A stretch of 64,000 nucleotides of DNA, taken from NCBI GenBank assembly GCA_026210745.1, contig CP110630.1, positions 1,240,001 to 1,304,000 on the forward strand. The letters are read 5' to 3'. Of the stretch, positions 1-10,621 are shown piece by piece; the first letter of the stretch is position 1; each line of letters begins with the position of its first letter. This DNA comes from Exobasidium rhododendri (taxonomy: Eukaryota > Basidiomycota > Exobasidiomycetes > Exobasidiales > Exobasidiaceae). Position numbers and translations under genes: made by a program. The notes under the pieces are model-generated. The model was not told the origin of the DNA and searched no databases. It was given only the letters and a program-made list of their open reading frames with translations.

Positions 1-1118
1 ACAATTTGTCGTCTATCAACGTCTTAGGGCGTTCTGTCAGGAATACAAACTGGCTCCGCTGCAAATACCAAGCCGAACGGCCGCACAATGTGAGCAAGGC
101 TGGGTGTCAAAGAGGCACTTCAGCCGCGTGAATTTGTCCAAAGTCTAGCGCGCGTTGCGTCGAAGGGGAGGGAGAAGAGGACAATTCTTAAAATTGGCAT
201 TGTTGTTCGAGGGCATTAGAATTACTTATCATTGTCGCTCTATCAGTGTACCATACTTAAAGAATCCGTTATTGTGCTACTAATAGTATATGGTTGGCAG
301 ATATTTATATTTAACTCAGAGAACTTCAGATGGTTCTTTCGAGGGGACTGTCTGGCAATCATGAGCTTGGGCGGGGAGGGAGGGTCTCTGCTGGATGATG
401 ATTGTGAGGCAAGCATACGACCAAAAGCATTGATGGTTCTTTGCAAAGCACCTGTGTGAATGCCATGCTGAAATCATCAGCAATTGCATGTCTGCATCGC
501 TCAGCAGTAAAGCTCTACCAGGTATCAGCTTTTATCTCTCTGAAGCTGCTTACACTTCCCGCTCCATTCGCTCATTACATCGTCACGGCAGCGGTTAGAG
601 GTCCACGGTCTTGTAAATAGTGTGGCACTATCTCTGAGACTGCAACTATGATCAGCGCTGTGATCAATATGCATGATGAGGTGAACAGCTTCAATACTTG
701 AGCTCAGACACAGCCTCTACACAGGGAGCAGAGCTGCTTTGCTTATCACGAAGGGTCGTAGGGGAACGGACATTACATTAGAGAGACTGAGTTCCTCTTG
801 AGCTCAAGGCAAAGGATGTACCTCTTTCAGATGATTGAGATGATCGTGACCGCCCTTGTGACTTTGGAATGATGGAATGATGCTGGCTGAGGTAGGAGTT
901 GCCCACAGAACCAATAGAGGGAAAGCCAGAGAGCCGCTTGTTTCTTGGAAGGCTGGCAGGGGGAGGAAGTGCACGACGCTAAGGAATTGAACGAGGGGCG
1001 GCGACGTGCAAAGTGTCTTCCGAGATGAATAATTCAAGATTTGGAATCTTTAGTCCTTACTGTTTAATTAGAAATTCGGAGCGCTTGCCCCCTTCTTGCA
1101 GGCCTTCGCACATCAACC
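1..1118. other. Intergenic region upstream of the sphingolipid desaturase
   Basis: No supportable gene. Open frames here are under 80 codons, lack recognisable protein character and overlap on opposite strands. The right part presumably holds the promoter and 5' leader of the desaturase starting at 1119; a T-rich stretch lies just before it. The left end could hold the 3' tail of a gene outside the window, but nothing shows that. Confidence 0.6.
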
Positions 1119-2890
1119 ATGCCAGACGGTACCTCACCCGACGTCCTTGGACCTTTCAGATCTTCGTCGGCTGCTGCTCTAGAAGTCACTGATGTACGAG
1201 GGAAAAAGACACTGACTCGAGCGCAAATAGCCAAGCGGATCGCAGCAGGTGAAACTCTGGTGTTGCACAGAAGACGCATCTATAAATTGGACAACTGGCT
1301 GTCAAGACATCCTGGTGGTGAGCTTGCCATCTTGCACTTTGTAGGAAGAAATGCTACCGATGAGATAGAGGCGTATCACTGCGATGCGACATTGCAAAAG
1401 ATGAAGTCTTTTGTCATTGCCATGCTGGACGAGCAGGACTGGCAAGGCAGAGAGAACGAAGGATACAAGCCTTTGGTCCCACCAGTTCAATTGGGCTATA
1501 GATCAGGGAAGCTGGATCATCCAGACGCACAGTGGAACATGTGGGAGAGAGAAGTAGAGAGGACAAAGTCAGAACTACCAGACGAAGGAACGGATAAAGT
1601 TGTAGAGGCTAGACTCTCCACTCGACCTGAAGGGTTTCCTCTTCCTGCTTCGATGCTAGAACCTCCACCAAATCTAGAGACAATTATTCCAAGTCGAGAG
1701 CAGGAAATTTCTAGGGCATATCAAGAGATGCACAATCAAATCAAAGGAGCTGGGCTGTACACTCTTCGACCGATTGGCTACGCTCGTGAATGCGCTCGAT
1801 ACGTTGCGCTGGCAGCCATTGCCGCCAAGTTGTGGCAGGAGTCGTACTACCTCTGCTCCTCCTTCTTTCTCGGATTGTTCTGGCATCAGCTCACTTTTAC
1901 CGCTCACGATGCTGGTCACACCGGTATCACACACGATCATTTCACCGACAGATTGATAGGCACGCTCATCGCCGATTACCTGGGAGGCCTTTCGATCGGG
2001 TGGTGGTGTGACAATCACGATGTACATCACCTCGTCACAAACCACCCGGAGCATGATCCTGATATCCAGCACATGCCCTTTTTCGCCATCAGCCCGAAAT
2101 TTCTCGTCGAGATCTCACCCAGTGGGAAGAACTCTGAGAGAAGCTTCGGTCTCTGGTCTTCCTACTATCGTCGAGTACTTCTTTTCGATGCTCCGTCACG
2201 CCTTTTCTTAACGCTTCAGCATAAGATCTACTACGTCGTCATGTCACTCGGTCGATTCAATCTCTACGCCAATTCGTACGGCTTCTTGGCACTGAAGGCG
2301 AGGAGAGACAAATGGTTCTGGATCGAGTCAGCTGGCCTCCTCTTCTTTTGGTACTGGTTTGCATACCTCTATCTGGGAGCCATGCCAAGTTGGGGAGCAA
2401 GGATAGGAGCTTTGCTCATCAGTCACATTGCCACTAGTCCTTTGCATGTTCAGGTGAGTTAGATAGAAGAAGCGCTTCCATGCAGAGAGGAGAGATTGAT
2501 GCTGATGTAACTGTTGCTGTCTGTCAATAGATCGTCCTTTCGCACTTTGGCCAATCGTCAGAAGATCTAGGCTTGAGTGAGAGCTTTGCTTCCCGTCAGA
2601 TCCGTACGACCATGGACGTCAAGTGCCCTCCGTATCTCGATTTCCTGCACGGTGGCCTTCACATGCAAGTCACTCATCACTTATTCCCTAGACTACCACG
2701 TCATAATCTGAGGGAAACCCGAGACCGATTTGTCAGACCCTTTGCTGAAAAGTGGAATCTCAAATACGAAGAGTATACTTTCAAGGCTGGGAACGTCAAG
2801 GTTCTCCGCACTCTTGAGGACGTTGCCAATCAAGTTAGGATATTGCACATGGTCGCAAAGGCTCAAGCAAGCGGGGAGATCAGTCACTAA
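1119..2890 (+). CDS. Delta-8 sphingolipid desaturase with N-terminal cytochrome b5 domain
   Basis: Predicted 564 aa in two exons (1119-2453, 2531-2890; intron 2454-2530, GTGAGT...CAATAG, phase 0). An N-terminal cytochrome b5 domain shows the heme motif HPGG at residues 64-67 and a second candidate heme ligand at His87. The membrane desaturase domain has the three histidine boxes: HDAGH (263-267), HDVHH (300-304) and QVTHH (491-495), the last with Gln replacing the first His, as in front-end desaturases. This fits fungal long-chain-base delta-8 desaturases, ER enzymes that desaturate the sphingoid base of glucosylceramides using electrons from the fused b5 domain. The third box lies in exon 2, so the splice is needed for activity. 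A front-end fatty acid desaturase is the main alternative, but length and order favour the sphingolipid enzyme. Confidence 0.88.
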
Positions 2891-3027
2891 GTGATCGAGT
2901 TTGCTGGATCTCTTTTCCCCTTCTTAGCTATGCTTTCGTTTTAATGAAAATGTAGGATCTACAATCAGATGAAAGCTTTCACATCTTGCTCGCAGTGAGA
3001 CTGTTTTGCGATAGACTATAAAGGCGC

Positions 3028-3718
3028 CTATTCTGGTGGTAAGAAGGGGTTGGCGATCTGACCAAATCCGTCGGCTGGATTGATGACTGTCAATGCTGTG
3101 CCTCTCACCACCGCCAGACCCAACGGCCTGGTCTTCTCTGTTACGTTGCCTGTTGCGGGGTCTTTTCAGAAGAGGAAACATAAGCAGAGGTCTTGTAAGC
3201 AAGGGTTGCAGTAAGCTTTGTAACGTAGTATGACTTACCTCTCAGATACTCTTCGACTTCATCCATGACGAGATTCATCAATTGATCGTACCCTTTGAGA
3301 AGCCCAATGACTATCATTTAAGACACAAGAACCAGCGTCTCAGCATGTGTATTCTCGAGCTCTTTCACTTTCGCAGATCTGTACACACCTTCTCTACCTC
3401 CAGTAAATTTAACTCTGACCTTCTTATCAACGTACTTTGCCAAGTCTAGAATTGCCTCCTTCTTTGGTCGATCTGCTGCTGACCCTCCCGTCTTTGCTGC
3501 ACCACCACCGCTATTGCTGGCTCCCCTGCCGCCGCCGCCACCACCCCTAGCGCTCTGACCCCCTCCTCTGCCACCGCCTCTGCTTGTATTGCCACCTCGC
3601 CCTCCACCTCCTCCTGCTCCTCCTCTAGGTCCTCCTCGACCACCCTGCGCAAAGACGAAAGGATCTTAGTGAAATGACAGGCAGCAGGAGGAAGATTGCA
3701 ACTCACTCTTTCTGACAT
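3028..3718 (-). CDS. LSM7: U6 snRNA-associated Sm-like protein LSm7 with Gly/Arg-rich N-terminus
   Basis: Predicted 157 aa in four exons (3707-3718, 3389-3644, 3239-3310, 3028-3161). Exon 1 encodes only four residues, MSER. Exon 2 adds about 50 residues of Gly/Arg repeats and then the Sm fold, beginning KKEAILDLAKYVDKKVRVKF at residues 64-83 with FTGGRE following. Exon 3 carries the KGYDQLMNLVMDE Sm motif and exon 4 the LGLAVVRGTALTVI strand. The residues match LSm7 rather than other LSm proteins. LSm7 belongs to the LSm1-7 ring (mRNA decapping) and LSm2-8 ring (U6 snRNA). The gene is divergent from AP-2 mu, 342 bp away. The RGG-like extension is longer than in yeast or animal LSm7. Confidence 0.9.
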
Positions 3719-4060
3719 GCTACTCTCTGCAGGTCCCTTCGTTTAGGTGAATTCAATTTTCCGGACTAATCACTGTCCGTTTCTCGAAATCTCTCCTTCT
3801 CCCTCCTGCCGGGTATGCTTAGTATCTTGAAAGAGCCGAATGTGTGTGAAGGTCGAGGAGATTGATGAAACTTGAAAACCCGTCTGGCCGGCCGGCCAAG
3901 TTTTAAAATCGCGTCGGCTCAAGTGAAGTGATTATGTTCCTAGACGTGGGCAGTGGACTGTGCGTCTATCGAAAGATCCCTTGGAAATCCCTTTGTCTCG
4001 ATCGCTCTTCCTCGACTGTGCTCCGTCTTTTACCTCCATTGCCGTCGATCATACGCGGAC
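3719..4060. promoter_or_regulatory. Shared divergent promoter of LSM7 and AP-2 mu
   Basis: A 342-bp region between two divergent start codons. It contains a perfect 14-bp palindrome, TGGCCGGCCGGCCA, at 3885-3898, with about 166 bp to the LSM7 ATG and 162 bp to the AP-2 mu ATG, so close to the midpoint. No TATA box is convincing. That the palindrome is regulatory is an inference from its position. Confidence 0.5.
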
Positions 4061-5964
4061 ATGATCTCTGTAAGTCGCTTCGAGAGGATTTCTCCGGGCT
4101 GATCACTCATGCAGCCTTCACAATTCACAGGCATTCTTCATCTTCAATCAGAAGGGCGAGGTGAGGCTACGATGGAAGAGGCTCGGACCCGGAGATGGCG
4201 AGCAAGTGATTGACTGATGACTTTGCCGCATTCGCAGGTCCTAATTTCACGACTGTTTCGGAGCGACCTCAAGTGAGTGGTAGAATGTACGCATTACTCG
4301 ATGTAGTCCTCTCTCACACAAGCGTCTTTCGCACGCTTCTTCAGACGATCGATTGCGGACATCTTCCGGATTCAAGTCGTCTCCAATCCCGACGTTCGAT
4401 CGCCGATCGTTACTCTAGGCAGCACATCCTTCTTCCATGTTCGACACGAAAACCTATACGTCGTCGCCGTAACGAAATGCAACGCCAATGCTGCTCTCGT
4501 CTTTGAGTTCTGCTATCGGATCATACAAATTGGGAGGAGCTATTTTGGCAAATTCGACGAAGAAAGTGTCAAGAATAATTTCGTCCTCTTTTACGAGCTC
4601 CTAGATGGTGAGCCTCTCTCAGCTTACAGCATAGTCTTATTGAGGTAATGCAATGCTGATATCGTCGATGCACCCGTTCCGTAACCGAAAAGAGGTACTG
4701 GATTTTGGCTATCCACAGAACAGTGAGACCGATACGCTGAAGATGTACATCACCACCGAAGGTATCAAGTCAGAGCAAGCGGTGCGAGAAGACAGCGCCA
4801 AGATCACGATTCAAGCTACTGGTGCGACGAGCTGGCGGAGAGCCGATGTAAAGTATAGAAAGAATGAAGCATTTGTAGACGTCATAGAGACTGTCAATCT
4901 ACTCATGAGCAGTAAAGGAACAGTACTGCGAGCTGACGTCGATGGCCAGATTCTCATGAGAGCATATCTCTCGGGAATGCCAGAGTGCAAATTCGGTCTC
5001 AACGATAAGCTCGTCCTTGCCAGAGAGTGAGTTCAGAGTGGCCGTGTGTGTGTGTGTGTGTGTGTTGCTCTCATGTGTCCCTTTGCTGACATCGATGGTG
5101 TATTCTCAGTGAAAGGAAGCCAGTCGACGGAGCTGTCGAACTGGATGATTGTCAGTTCCATCAGTGCGTCAAGCTAGGAAAGTACGACGTGGATCGAAGT
5201 ATTAGCTTCACACCACCAGATGGAGAGTTCGAGTTGATGAGGTGCGTTCTTGCGGGAGGGTGAGATTGTGCCTTTCGAGGCTAGCGGCTCACAGCTACGT
5301 CTCTCTTCTTATTTCCCCCCCCCTCTTCCCTTCCAGATACCGCTCAACTACCAATGTCAACGTGCCTTTCAAGGTTCACCCTATTGTCGAAGAGATCGGC
5401 AAGTCAAAAGTAGAGTACAACGTATCGCTCCGAGCGAATTTTGACACGAAACTCTCTGGGACGAACATTGTATTGCGCATCCCTACTCCACCGAATACGA
5501 CCAACGTCAAGTGTCAAGTGGTGATGGGAAAAGCAAAGTATTTGCCAGACGAGAATATCATCATTTGGAAGTGAGTAGGAAAGGGAGAAGCGTGCAGTGG
5601 TAGGATGTCAAGCTGACCCCTATCGACGTCAACAGGATCCCACGGATCCAAGGAGGGGCAGAAACCTCATTACAAGCCGACGCAGAACTTTCTTCCATGA
5701 CACATCGAAAAGCTTGGAGTCGACCACCGATCGAAGTCGATTTTCAGGTACTCATGTTCACAGCCAGCGGTCTTCTCGTACGCTTTCTCAAGGTGTTTGA
5801 AAAGAGCAACTATCAAAGTGTAAAGGTGAGTCGGGGGAATGTTAGATCAAAGTGAACGGGTGATGGGTGAGTTACTAATCTGCCAGATCACGACTGTACT
5901 CTCATCATGGCAGTGGGTACGTTATCTAAGTCGAGCCAACGGATCTTACCTCATTCGTTTCTGA
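4061..5964 (+). CDS. AP-2 clathrin adaptor complex, mu (medium) subunit
   Basis: Predicted 425 aa in nine exons: 4061-4069, 4131-4160, 4238-4272, 4345-4607, 4693-5026, 5110-5241, 5337-5570, 5636-5825, 5914-5964. The first exon encodes only MIS; exons 2 and 3 are 30 and 35 nt. The joined N-terminus, with [20 protein letters not shown] and later [18 protein letters not shown], is diagnostic for AP-2 mu (Apm4-type) rather than AP-1 mu. Residues 1 to about 140 form the longin-like core-binding domain; the rest is the mu homology domain that reads YxxPhi sorting signals and PIP2. It ends [16 protein letters not shown]. The complex acts in clathrin endocytosis at the plasma membrane. Length fits the family at about 430 aa. 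It is one of the two most intron-rich genes here. Confidence 0.93.
5044..5065 (+). repeat. (GT)11 microsatellite in an AP-2 mu intron
   Basis: A run of eleven GT dinucleotides just after the GTGAGTTC donor of the intron 5027-5109. It lies wholly inside the intron, so length changes would not affect coding unless they alter splicing. Confidence 0.9.
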
Positions 5965-6117
5965 GTCCGGCGGCCCCTCCATCTTATTGCCTTCCATCAT
6001 CCTATCGTCGCATGTATTTGTATCTGAGCATAAAGCAAAAGGAGATGCTTTGATATTAGACGGGACAGTACAGAAAGAGACAGCATGCATTCGAGAGGCT
6101 CCTGAAACTCCTCCTTC

Positions 6118-7925
6118 CTAGGCCCGCTCTGTCAAGATGATGTTTGATGGCTTCTTTGGCAAGACAACCATAGACTGGAAGGGAAGAGGTAATCGAGGAC
6201 ATCGGCTCAGCTACGTTCTGTCTGCTATTTGACAAGTCTCCATCGCATTTACTCATTTACTCACGGTATAATCAGGGTCAGGGAAGGTCGTTTCCAGCTT
6301 CCAATCGAATCGTCGAACAAAGTTGGACAAGATCGTGCCCAACTGTAAATAGGCGAACTGCTCTCCAATGCAGCGATGACGACCTGCACCAAATGGTAGA
6401 TACGGACTGTTGCCACCCGTCTTCACAGCTCCCCAGCCGTAATCTACACTCTCTTCTTTCTCTTCGTTCTGGATAACGTTGTCCTTGTCCTCCCATCGAT
6501 GAGGTTGGAAATCATTTACATCCTTCCAGATGGCGGAATCCATCTGACTGACGCCGGGTGCTGCCATGACATAGTGACCTGCTGGAATGACAAAGCTTTG
6601 ACTTGATCCTGCATGCTGCTTCTCGGTACCTGCACTGGCTACCGTTAGTGGTACAGGTATGTCAGAGATGACTTTTCGCATGATGGAGTGAATAGGTGGG
6701 TGCATTCGAAGCGTTTCTCGAATAACACAGTCCAAGAAGGGCAAAGATGACTTTTGCGTTTCATAGTCCAGTGGTCGGAAAGTACCATCAGATTCTCCAA
6801 ACACTTTGCGCTGTTCTTCATACAGAGTCTTGATGTGTTCAGGCTGACTCGCAAGACGAAGCATGGCCCAGCTGAGTGTAGCGCTACTTGTGTGCTGACC
6901 GGCCATCAGGAGTGCAATCATAATGTGAGCGATTTCGAGGTCTCGAAGACTTCTTCCGTTCTTGTACGTCTGGCTCATAAGAGCGGCAATCATGTCGTGA
7001 TCCACTTCCTCTGTAGCACCCTCCTTGCGTCTGCGTTCAATGATTCCGCGGTAAAAGTCACTCATACGCTTTTGTGCTCGGTCTCGCTTGAAATTGCTTG
7101 GGATGGGCAAATTGGGTATCACGAAATTTAAAGGATTAAAGCCAAGGTCTAAGTCATGATAGAGGTCAGCAAACGATTTGTCCAGATTATCGCGAACTTC
7201 CTTTCCCTGTAGTGTCCTACTGGCTGTCAAGATTGTGATTTCACTCATCGTCTTGAAGATGTCCACTGTTCCCTTTGCCTGACTCTGGCCCCTCTGGAAG
7301 GCGACAAAATCAGGATCCTTCAAGATGAACTTTTCCACCTCATCTGTGATCTGTGGCACATAGACTCGGAAATTTTCGGTAGACAATCCGACCTTGACGA
7401 GCTTCTTTTGTTCCATCAAGACTGCATTAGGGACGTCATACACAACTTCCTTTCCAAAGACCGGGGTAGTCAGATGCGTGTACGCTTCCTCTGCAGACAC
7501 TTGTGCAAGCTTCCCGTTGAAGACGAGATTCGAGCCTTTGGGGCCCAGAGCAACAGTGACATTCCTGCCTAAGAGTTTGAATGTAAACAAATCACCGTAC
7601 TGGTAAAGCGAACGAAGAAAGAAGAATGTGTAAATGGCAACCCTCTCTCAAGCAGTGACCAAGGCCGATCCAATCTCACCTTTTCGCGATTCGAGAAGAA
7701 GAACTTATATGGGTCTATGCCGTACGTGACAGCGCTCCCAATTACGGGGAAGAGGTGAAAGACGGTGGGTGGAGCTGAATGCTTCTTTGGTAAAAGCAAC
7801 TGAGCGGCGACATTGATGGCAACAATGAAGAAAGGCGAAAGAGCGACAAGAGTAAGAAGTTGTGAGGCTGGCGACAGATCCCTCAGGACTGGGATCGACC
7901 TGATGAAGGCAGCGATGTGCTCCAT
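6118..7925 (-). CDS. ERG11: Lanosterol 14-alpha-demethylase (CYP51)
   Basis: Predicted 545 aa in three exons (7680-7925, 6265-7599, 6118-6174). An N-terminal membrane anchor spans about residues 24-45. Exon 2 opens with YGDLFTF, matching the conserved start of the CYP51 fold. Visible P450 motifs are the I-helix AGQHTS at 315-320, the ExxR pair E377/R380 and the heme loop [10 protein letters not shown] with Cys492. Exon 3 supplies the C-terminus, [19 protein letters not shown]. The enzyme removes the 14-alpha methyl group of lanosterol or eburicol in the ER during ergosterol synthesis and is the azole target. Tyr136 and Lys147 correspond to C. albicans Y132 and K143; position 149, equivalent to F145, is Leu here. 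It is divergent from a bZIP gene, 395 bp away. Confidence 0.96.
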
Positions 7926-8320
7926 GATGAAGCCCTCAAAGGGAGGACGAGAAGAGGAGATGGGAAGGCGGGAGGATAAGATGACGGGAAGCAATGCGAA
8001 GTTTATTAGGGTCGCGAATTGGAGTGTCACAAAATTGACCACAATTCTTTTCTTTCCTACTTTCCGTTTAGACTATTGGCACATCCTTGGTGATGGGGGG
8101 AAATTACGCTCGCGTGGCTCAGGGATAAGATCAGGCCAGTTGCATAGCTAGGTGACAGAGGAGGGGCGGGGACTTTAGTTCGAAATAATGGAAAGAATCC
8201 GTTACCCTCTTGCTGCTTACCTACTCCAAATATCCTTAGTCATTCCCATTCATTCAGCCGCTCATTCCCATCCATTCTCCCCGCGCGCTCTTGATTTCCG
8301 CAAGAGTTAGACCTTGGCCA
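7926..8320. promoter_or_regulatory. Shared divergent region between ERG11 and the bZIP gene
   Basis: A 395-bp non-coding interval between two divergent starts. I looked for sterol regulatory elements resembling ATCACCCCAC and saw only a partial ATCACC match on the minus strand near 8084-8092. It must hold the core promoters of both genes, but no specific site can be named with confidence. Confidence 0.4.
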
Positions 8321-9448
8321 ATGGAAACAAGTACTTCTTCCCAACCAAGTCTCGATGCACGTCAGCTGGCCGCTCAACTCCCACCTGGCTTTCCGCGAGG
8401 TGACGAGGCAGCTATCGATGCAGTGATGCAATTGGCTGCCTTTACCGAGCAGCAAGAACGACAACAAGAGCAGCAAGATCGACAACGAGACCAACAGCAA
8501 CACCATCATCATCACCATCAACACCATCCGCAGCAACAGCAACATGCACCGTCACAATCATCTGATCAGATGAAGGACGTTCGTGGTGATGAGCAGATTA
8601 GTCTGTCGGAGCAGCAACAGCAGCAGCAGCAGCCACAGCGTCAAGAGGACTCAAAAGTCGAAGACGAAATGCTAGGCAAGAAGAGAAGGGGTGACAGTAT
8701 CGGAAGAAAAGGATCACCAGCCAAGATACCACGGGAAAGCGAGCGCCAAGACACAGCTGCTCATCATCAAAATTGGGCTTCCTTTACTGGTCAGAATAAC
8801 GAATTCGAGCAATTGTTGCATCCAAATGGAGATCGTGTCGATGACGATGGGACTAAAGAGCAGAACGGGCAACAACTAAATCACGATCTTCACCAACAGC
8901 AACTACAGCAGGACCAAGATGCAGCGGATGCTGAAACTAGTATGGAAGGGGATCTTTTGACTAGGCATGGCAGACCTCTGAGTTCCACCAAAAGAGCTGC
9001 TCAGAATCGAGCAGCGCAGCGTGCCTTCAGAGAGAGGAGGGATCAGCACGTCAAAGAGGTTGAAGCGAAGGCGAAACAAGTGGATGAAGCTTTGGCAACT
9101 GCTGAATTACATAAACAACGATATGAAGAGCTGCTTGGAGCTGTAGCTGAGATTCGAGCAGAAAACAAGAGTCTGAGAATGGCCATATTCGCCCTCGGAG
9201 GGACTGCACCAGAGGTCACTGCTACCACTTCGCTTCCTGATACGATGGAGCGAGAGATTGACATCCCGCCACATTCGTTCGATGAAGGTAGACAGGAGGA
9301 CATTCCAAATGAAGGACACGGTGATAGCCACTTGGATGGTCTCAGTGCGGTAGCAGCGGCGGCAGCGGCAGCAGCAGCAGCTCTTCACAGCGTTAGGACT
9401 GATGATGATACCAGGCAGAATGGAGAGGGAAAGGAAAGTCAGACTTAG
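8321..9448 (+). CDS. AP1-like bZIP transcription factor with Gln/His-rich regions
   Basis: Predicted 375 aa in a single exon. The frame is open upstream to a TTG, but the first ATG is at 8321. The basic region KRAAQNRAAQRAFRERR lies at about residues 224-240, typical of the fungal YAP/Pap1 class (NxxAQxxFR), followed by a leucine-zipper-like helix to about 290. The N-terminal half is low complexity, with mixed Gln and His runs (about residues 44-75 and 97-104). A run of about 14 alanines sits near residue 340. I see no paired Cys-rich domains like those of redox-sensing Yap1, so a stress role should not be assumed. It is a nuclear DNA-binding protein; its targets cannot be read from sequence. 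Confidence 0.85.
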   Translation: METSTSSQPSLDARQLAAQLPPGFPRGDEAAIDAVMQLAAFTEQQERQQEQQDRQRDQQQHHHHHHQHHPQQQQHAPSQSSDQMKDVRGDEQISLSEQQQQQQQPQRQEDSKVEDEMLGKKRRGDSIGRKGSPAKIPRESERQDTAAHHQNWASFTGQNNEFEQLLHPNGDRVDDDGTKEQNGQQLNHDLHQQQLQQDQDAADAETSMEGDLLTRHGRPLSSTKRAAQNRAAQRAFRERRDQHVKEVEAKAKQVDEALATAELHKQRYEELLGAVAEIRAENKSLRMAIFALGGTAPEVTATTSLPDTMEREIDIPPHSFDEGRQEDIPNEGHGDSHLDGLSAVAAAAAAAAAALHSVRTDDDTRQNGEGKESQT

Positions 9449-9596
9449 AGGCAACACGGTCGTGAGCTGTGCTACGAGACCCACATAAGAATCCCAAATG
9501 CTGTATCCGTACTGTAGATTTGTATACCATGTATATGTGAATCGTAGGTCTTCATTCCGCAATGCAATTTATTCCCTTCCTGTTGTCACGACGAGC

Positions 9597-10575
9597 CTAG
9601 TACCGCTGCCTCTGTCCAGTCAATTCGGCAGAGTAGAAGCAAATTCCTTGCATGTCTAGCCAGTTTCGCAAGACTTCTTTGCTGCGTAGACCTACCACTC
9701 CTGCTCTCTTTGCCGTACTACTGACTTCGTCAAAAGACACTGGTTCAAAGAGGAGGATGCGATGATATAGGGGTACGTCCGAGGTTATTGCCTTGTACAG
9801 TTGATTTGATAGCGAAGGGGCGATGTCGTTTGGTGAGGAAGAGGTCGTCTTAGCTGCGTCTCTTTCTGCTTCTGCTATGACACGATCCACTTCATTTTGC
9901 GAGAAACCTTCGTCATCGTCGTCGAATTCATCATCATCATCACCATCATCCCTTTCCTCCCTTCTCTCCTCTTCATTTGGAGTTCTGGTCTGCGACTGCT
10001 GTTGATCTTCTCCTTCGGGATCGTCTCTCTGAATTAGAGTGTCTTTCGTTTGTCGAATGACATTCACTGGAAATTCGCATGTTGAGTCGGCATCACTTGT
10101 GAGATCCATCGATGAATAGTGAAGAAAAGACGAAGAAGTAGATGCAATTGACACATCACCAATTTCTGCTCCTTCCAGTTGCTGCTGCTGCTGTTGCTGT
10201 TGCTCTTGGATACGCAAAGCTTCCTCAACTTGACAAAGCTGTGCTAGAAGATTCTTACGGGTCTGTGTAGGTCGAAATCCATAACGTGCGACCTCACCCT
10301 AGTGTGGGCGCAAATGAAAGGAGGATTCAAGATAGCAGTCAAGGCATTAATCTCTTTGCACATTGCTTTGATGTATTTCAGGAGGTTCGACTCTAGCTTA
10401 CCTGCAATTGAGTCAACGTCCATGTCTCGTAGCGACCTTGATGACTGCTGCCTTGTGGTAGTCGAGTGTTGCATTCTTGGGAGTTGCTATTCTCTGCCGC
10501 CCTCGCTTGATTTTGTCTACTCCCCTCTGCCTTTTGTGAGTCAAGCAGCTGATCTAGGTCGTCGATAAGACCCAT
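9597..10575 (-). CDS. SLX4-like structure-specific endonuclease scaffold (short form)
   Basis: Predicted 291 aa in two exons (10402-10575, 9597-10298), intron 10299-10401 (GTAAGC...CACTAG, phase 0). The splice joins a motif of the form WTLTQLQ-GEVARYGFRPTQTR, like the KYG-x-KP-xx-(S/T)R element of fungal Slx4 proteins. The C-terminus (LYHRILLFEPVSFDE ... LRNWLDMQGICFYSAE) resembles the conserved Slx4 C-terminal domain that binds Slx1. An acidic Asp/Glu-rich and poly-Gln linker separates the two. In other fungi Slx1-Slx4 cleaves branched DNA during repair. At 291 aa this is short for Slx4, which usually has long N-terminal scaffolding regions. Upstream lies a transposon-like repeat, so the N-terminus may be lost or misjudged. 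Confidence 0.62.
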
Positions 10576-10621
10576 CGTCGAAGCGAACAAAGGGGAGACT
10601 AGTGGAGTGCAACAGGTGTTA

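Noticed and set aside
8082-8096. Possible sterol regulatory element in the ERG11 promoter
   Set aside because: Only ATCACC matches; the following bases are AAGG rather than CCAC/T, so the match is too weak to call.
10300-10400. tRNA B-box-like GGTTCGACTCT in the SLX4-like intron
   Set aside because: No A-box, no acceptor stem and no cloverleaf can be drawn around it.
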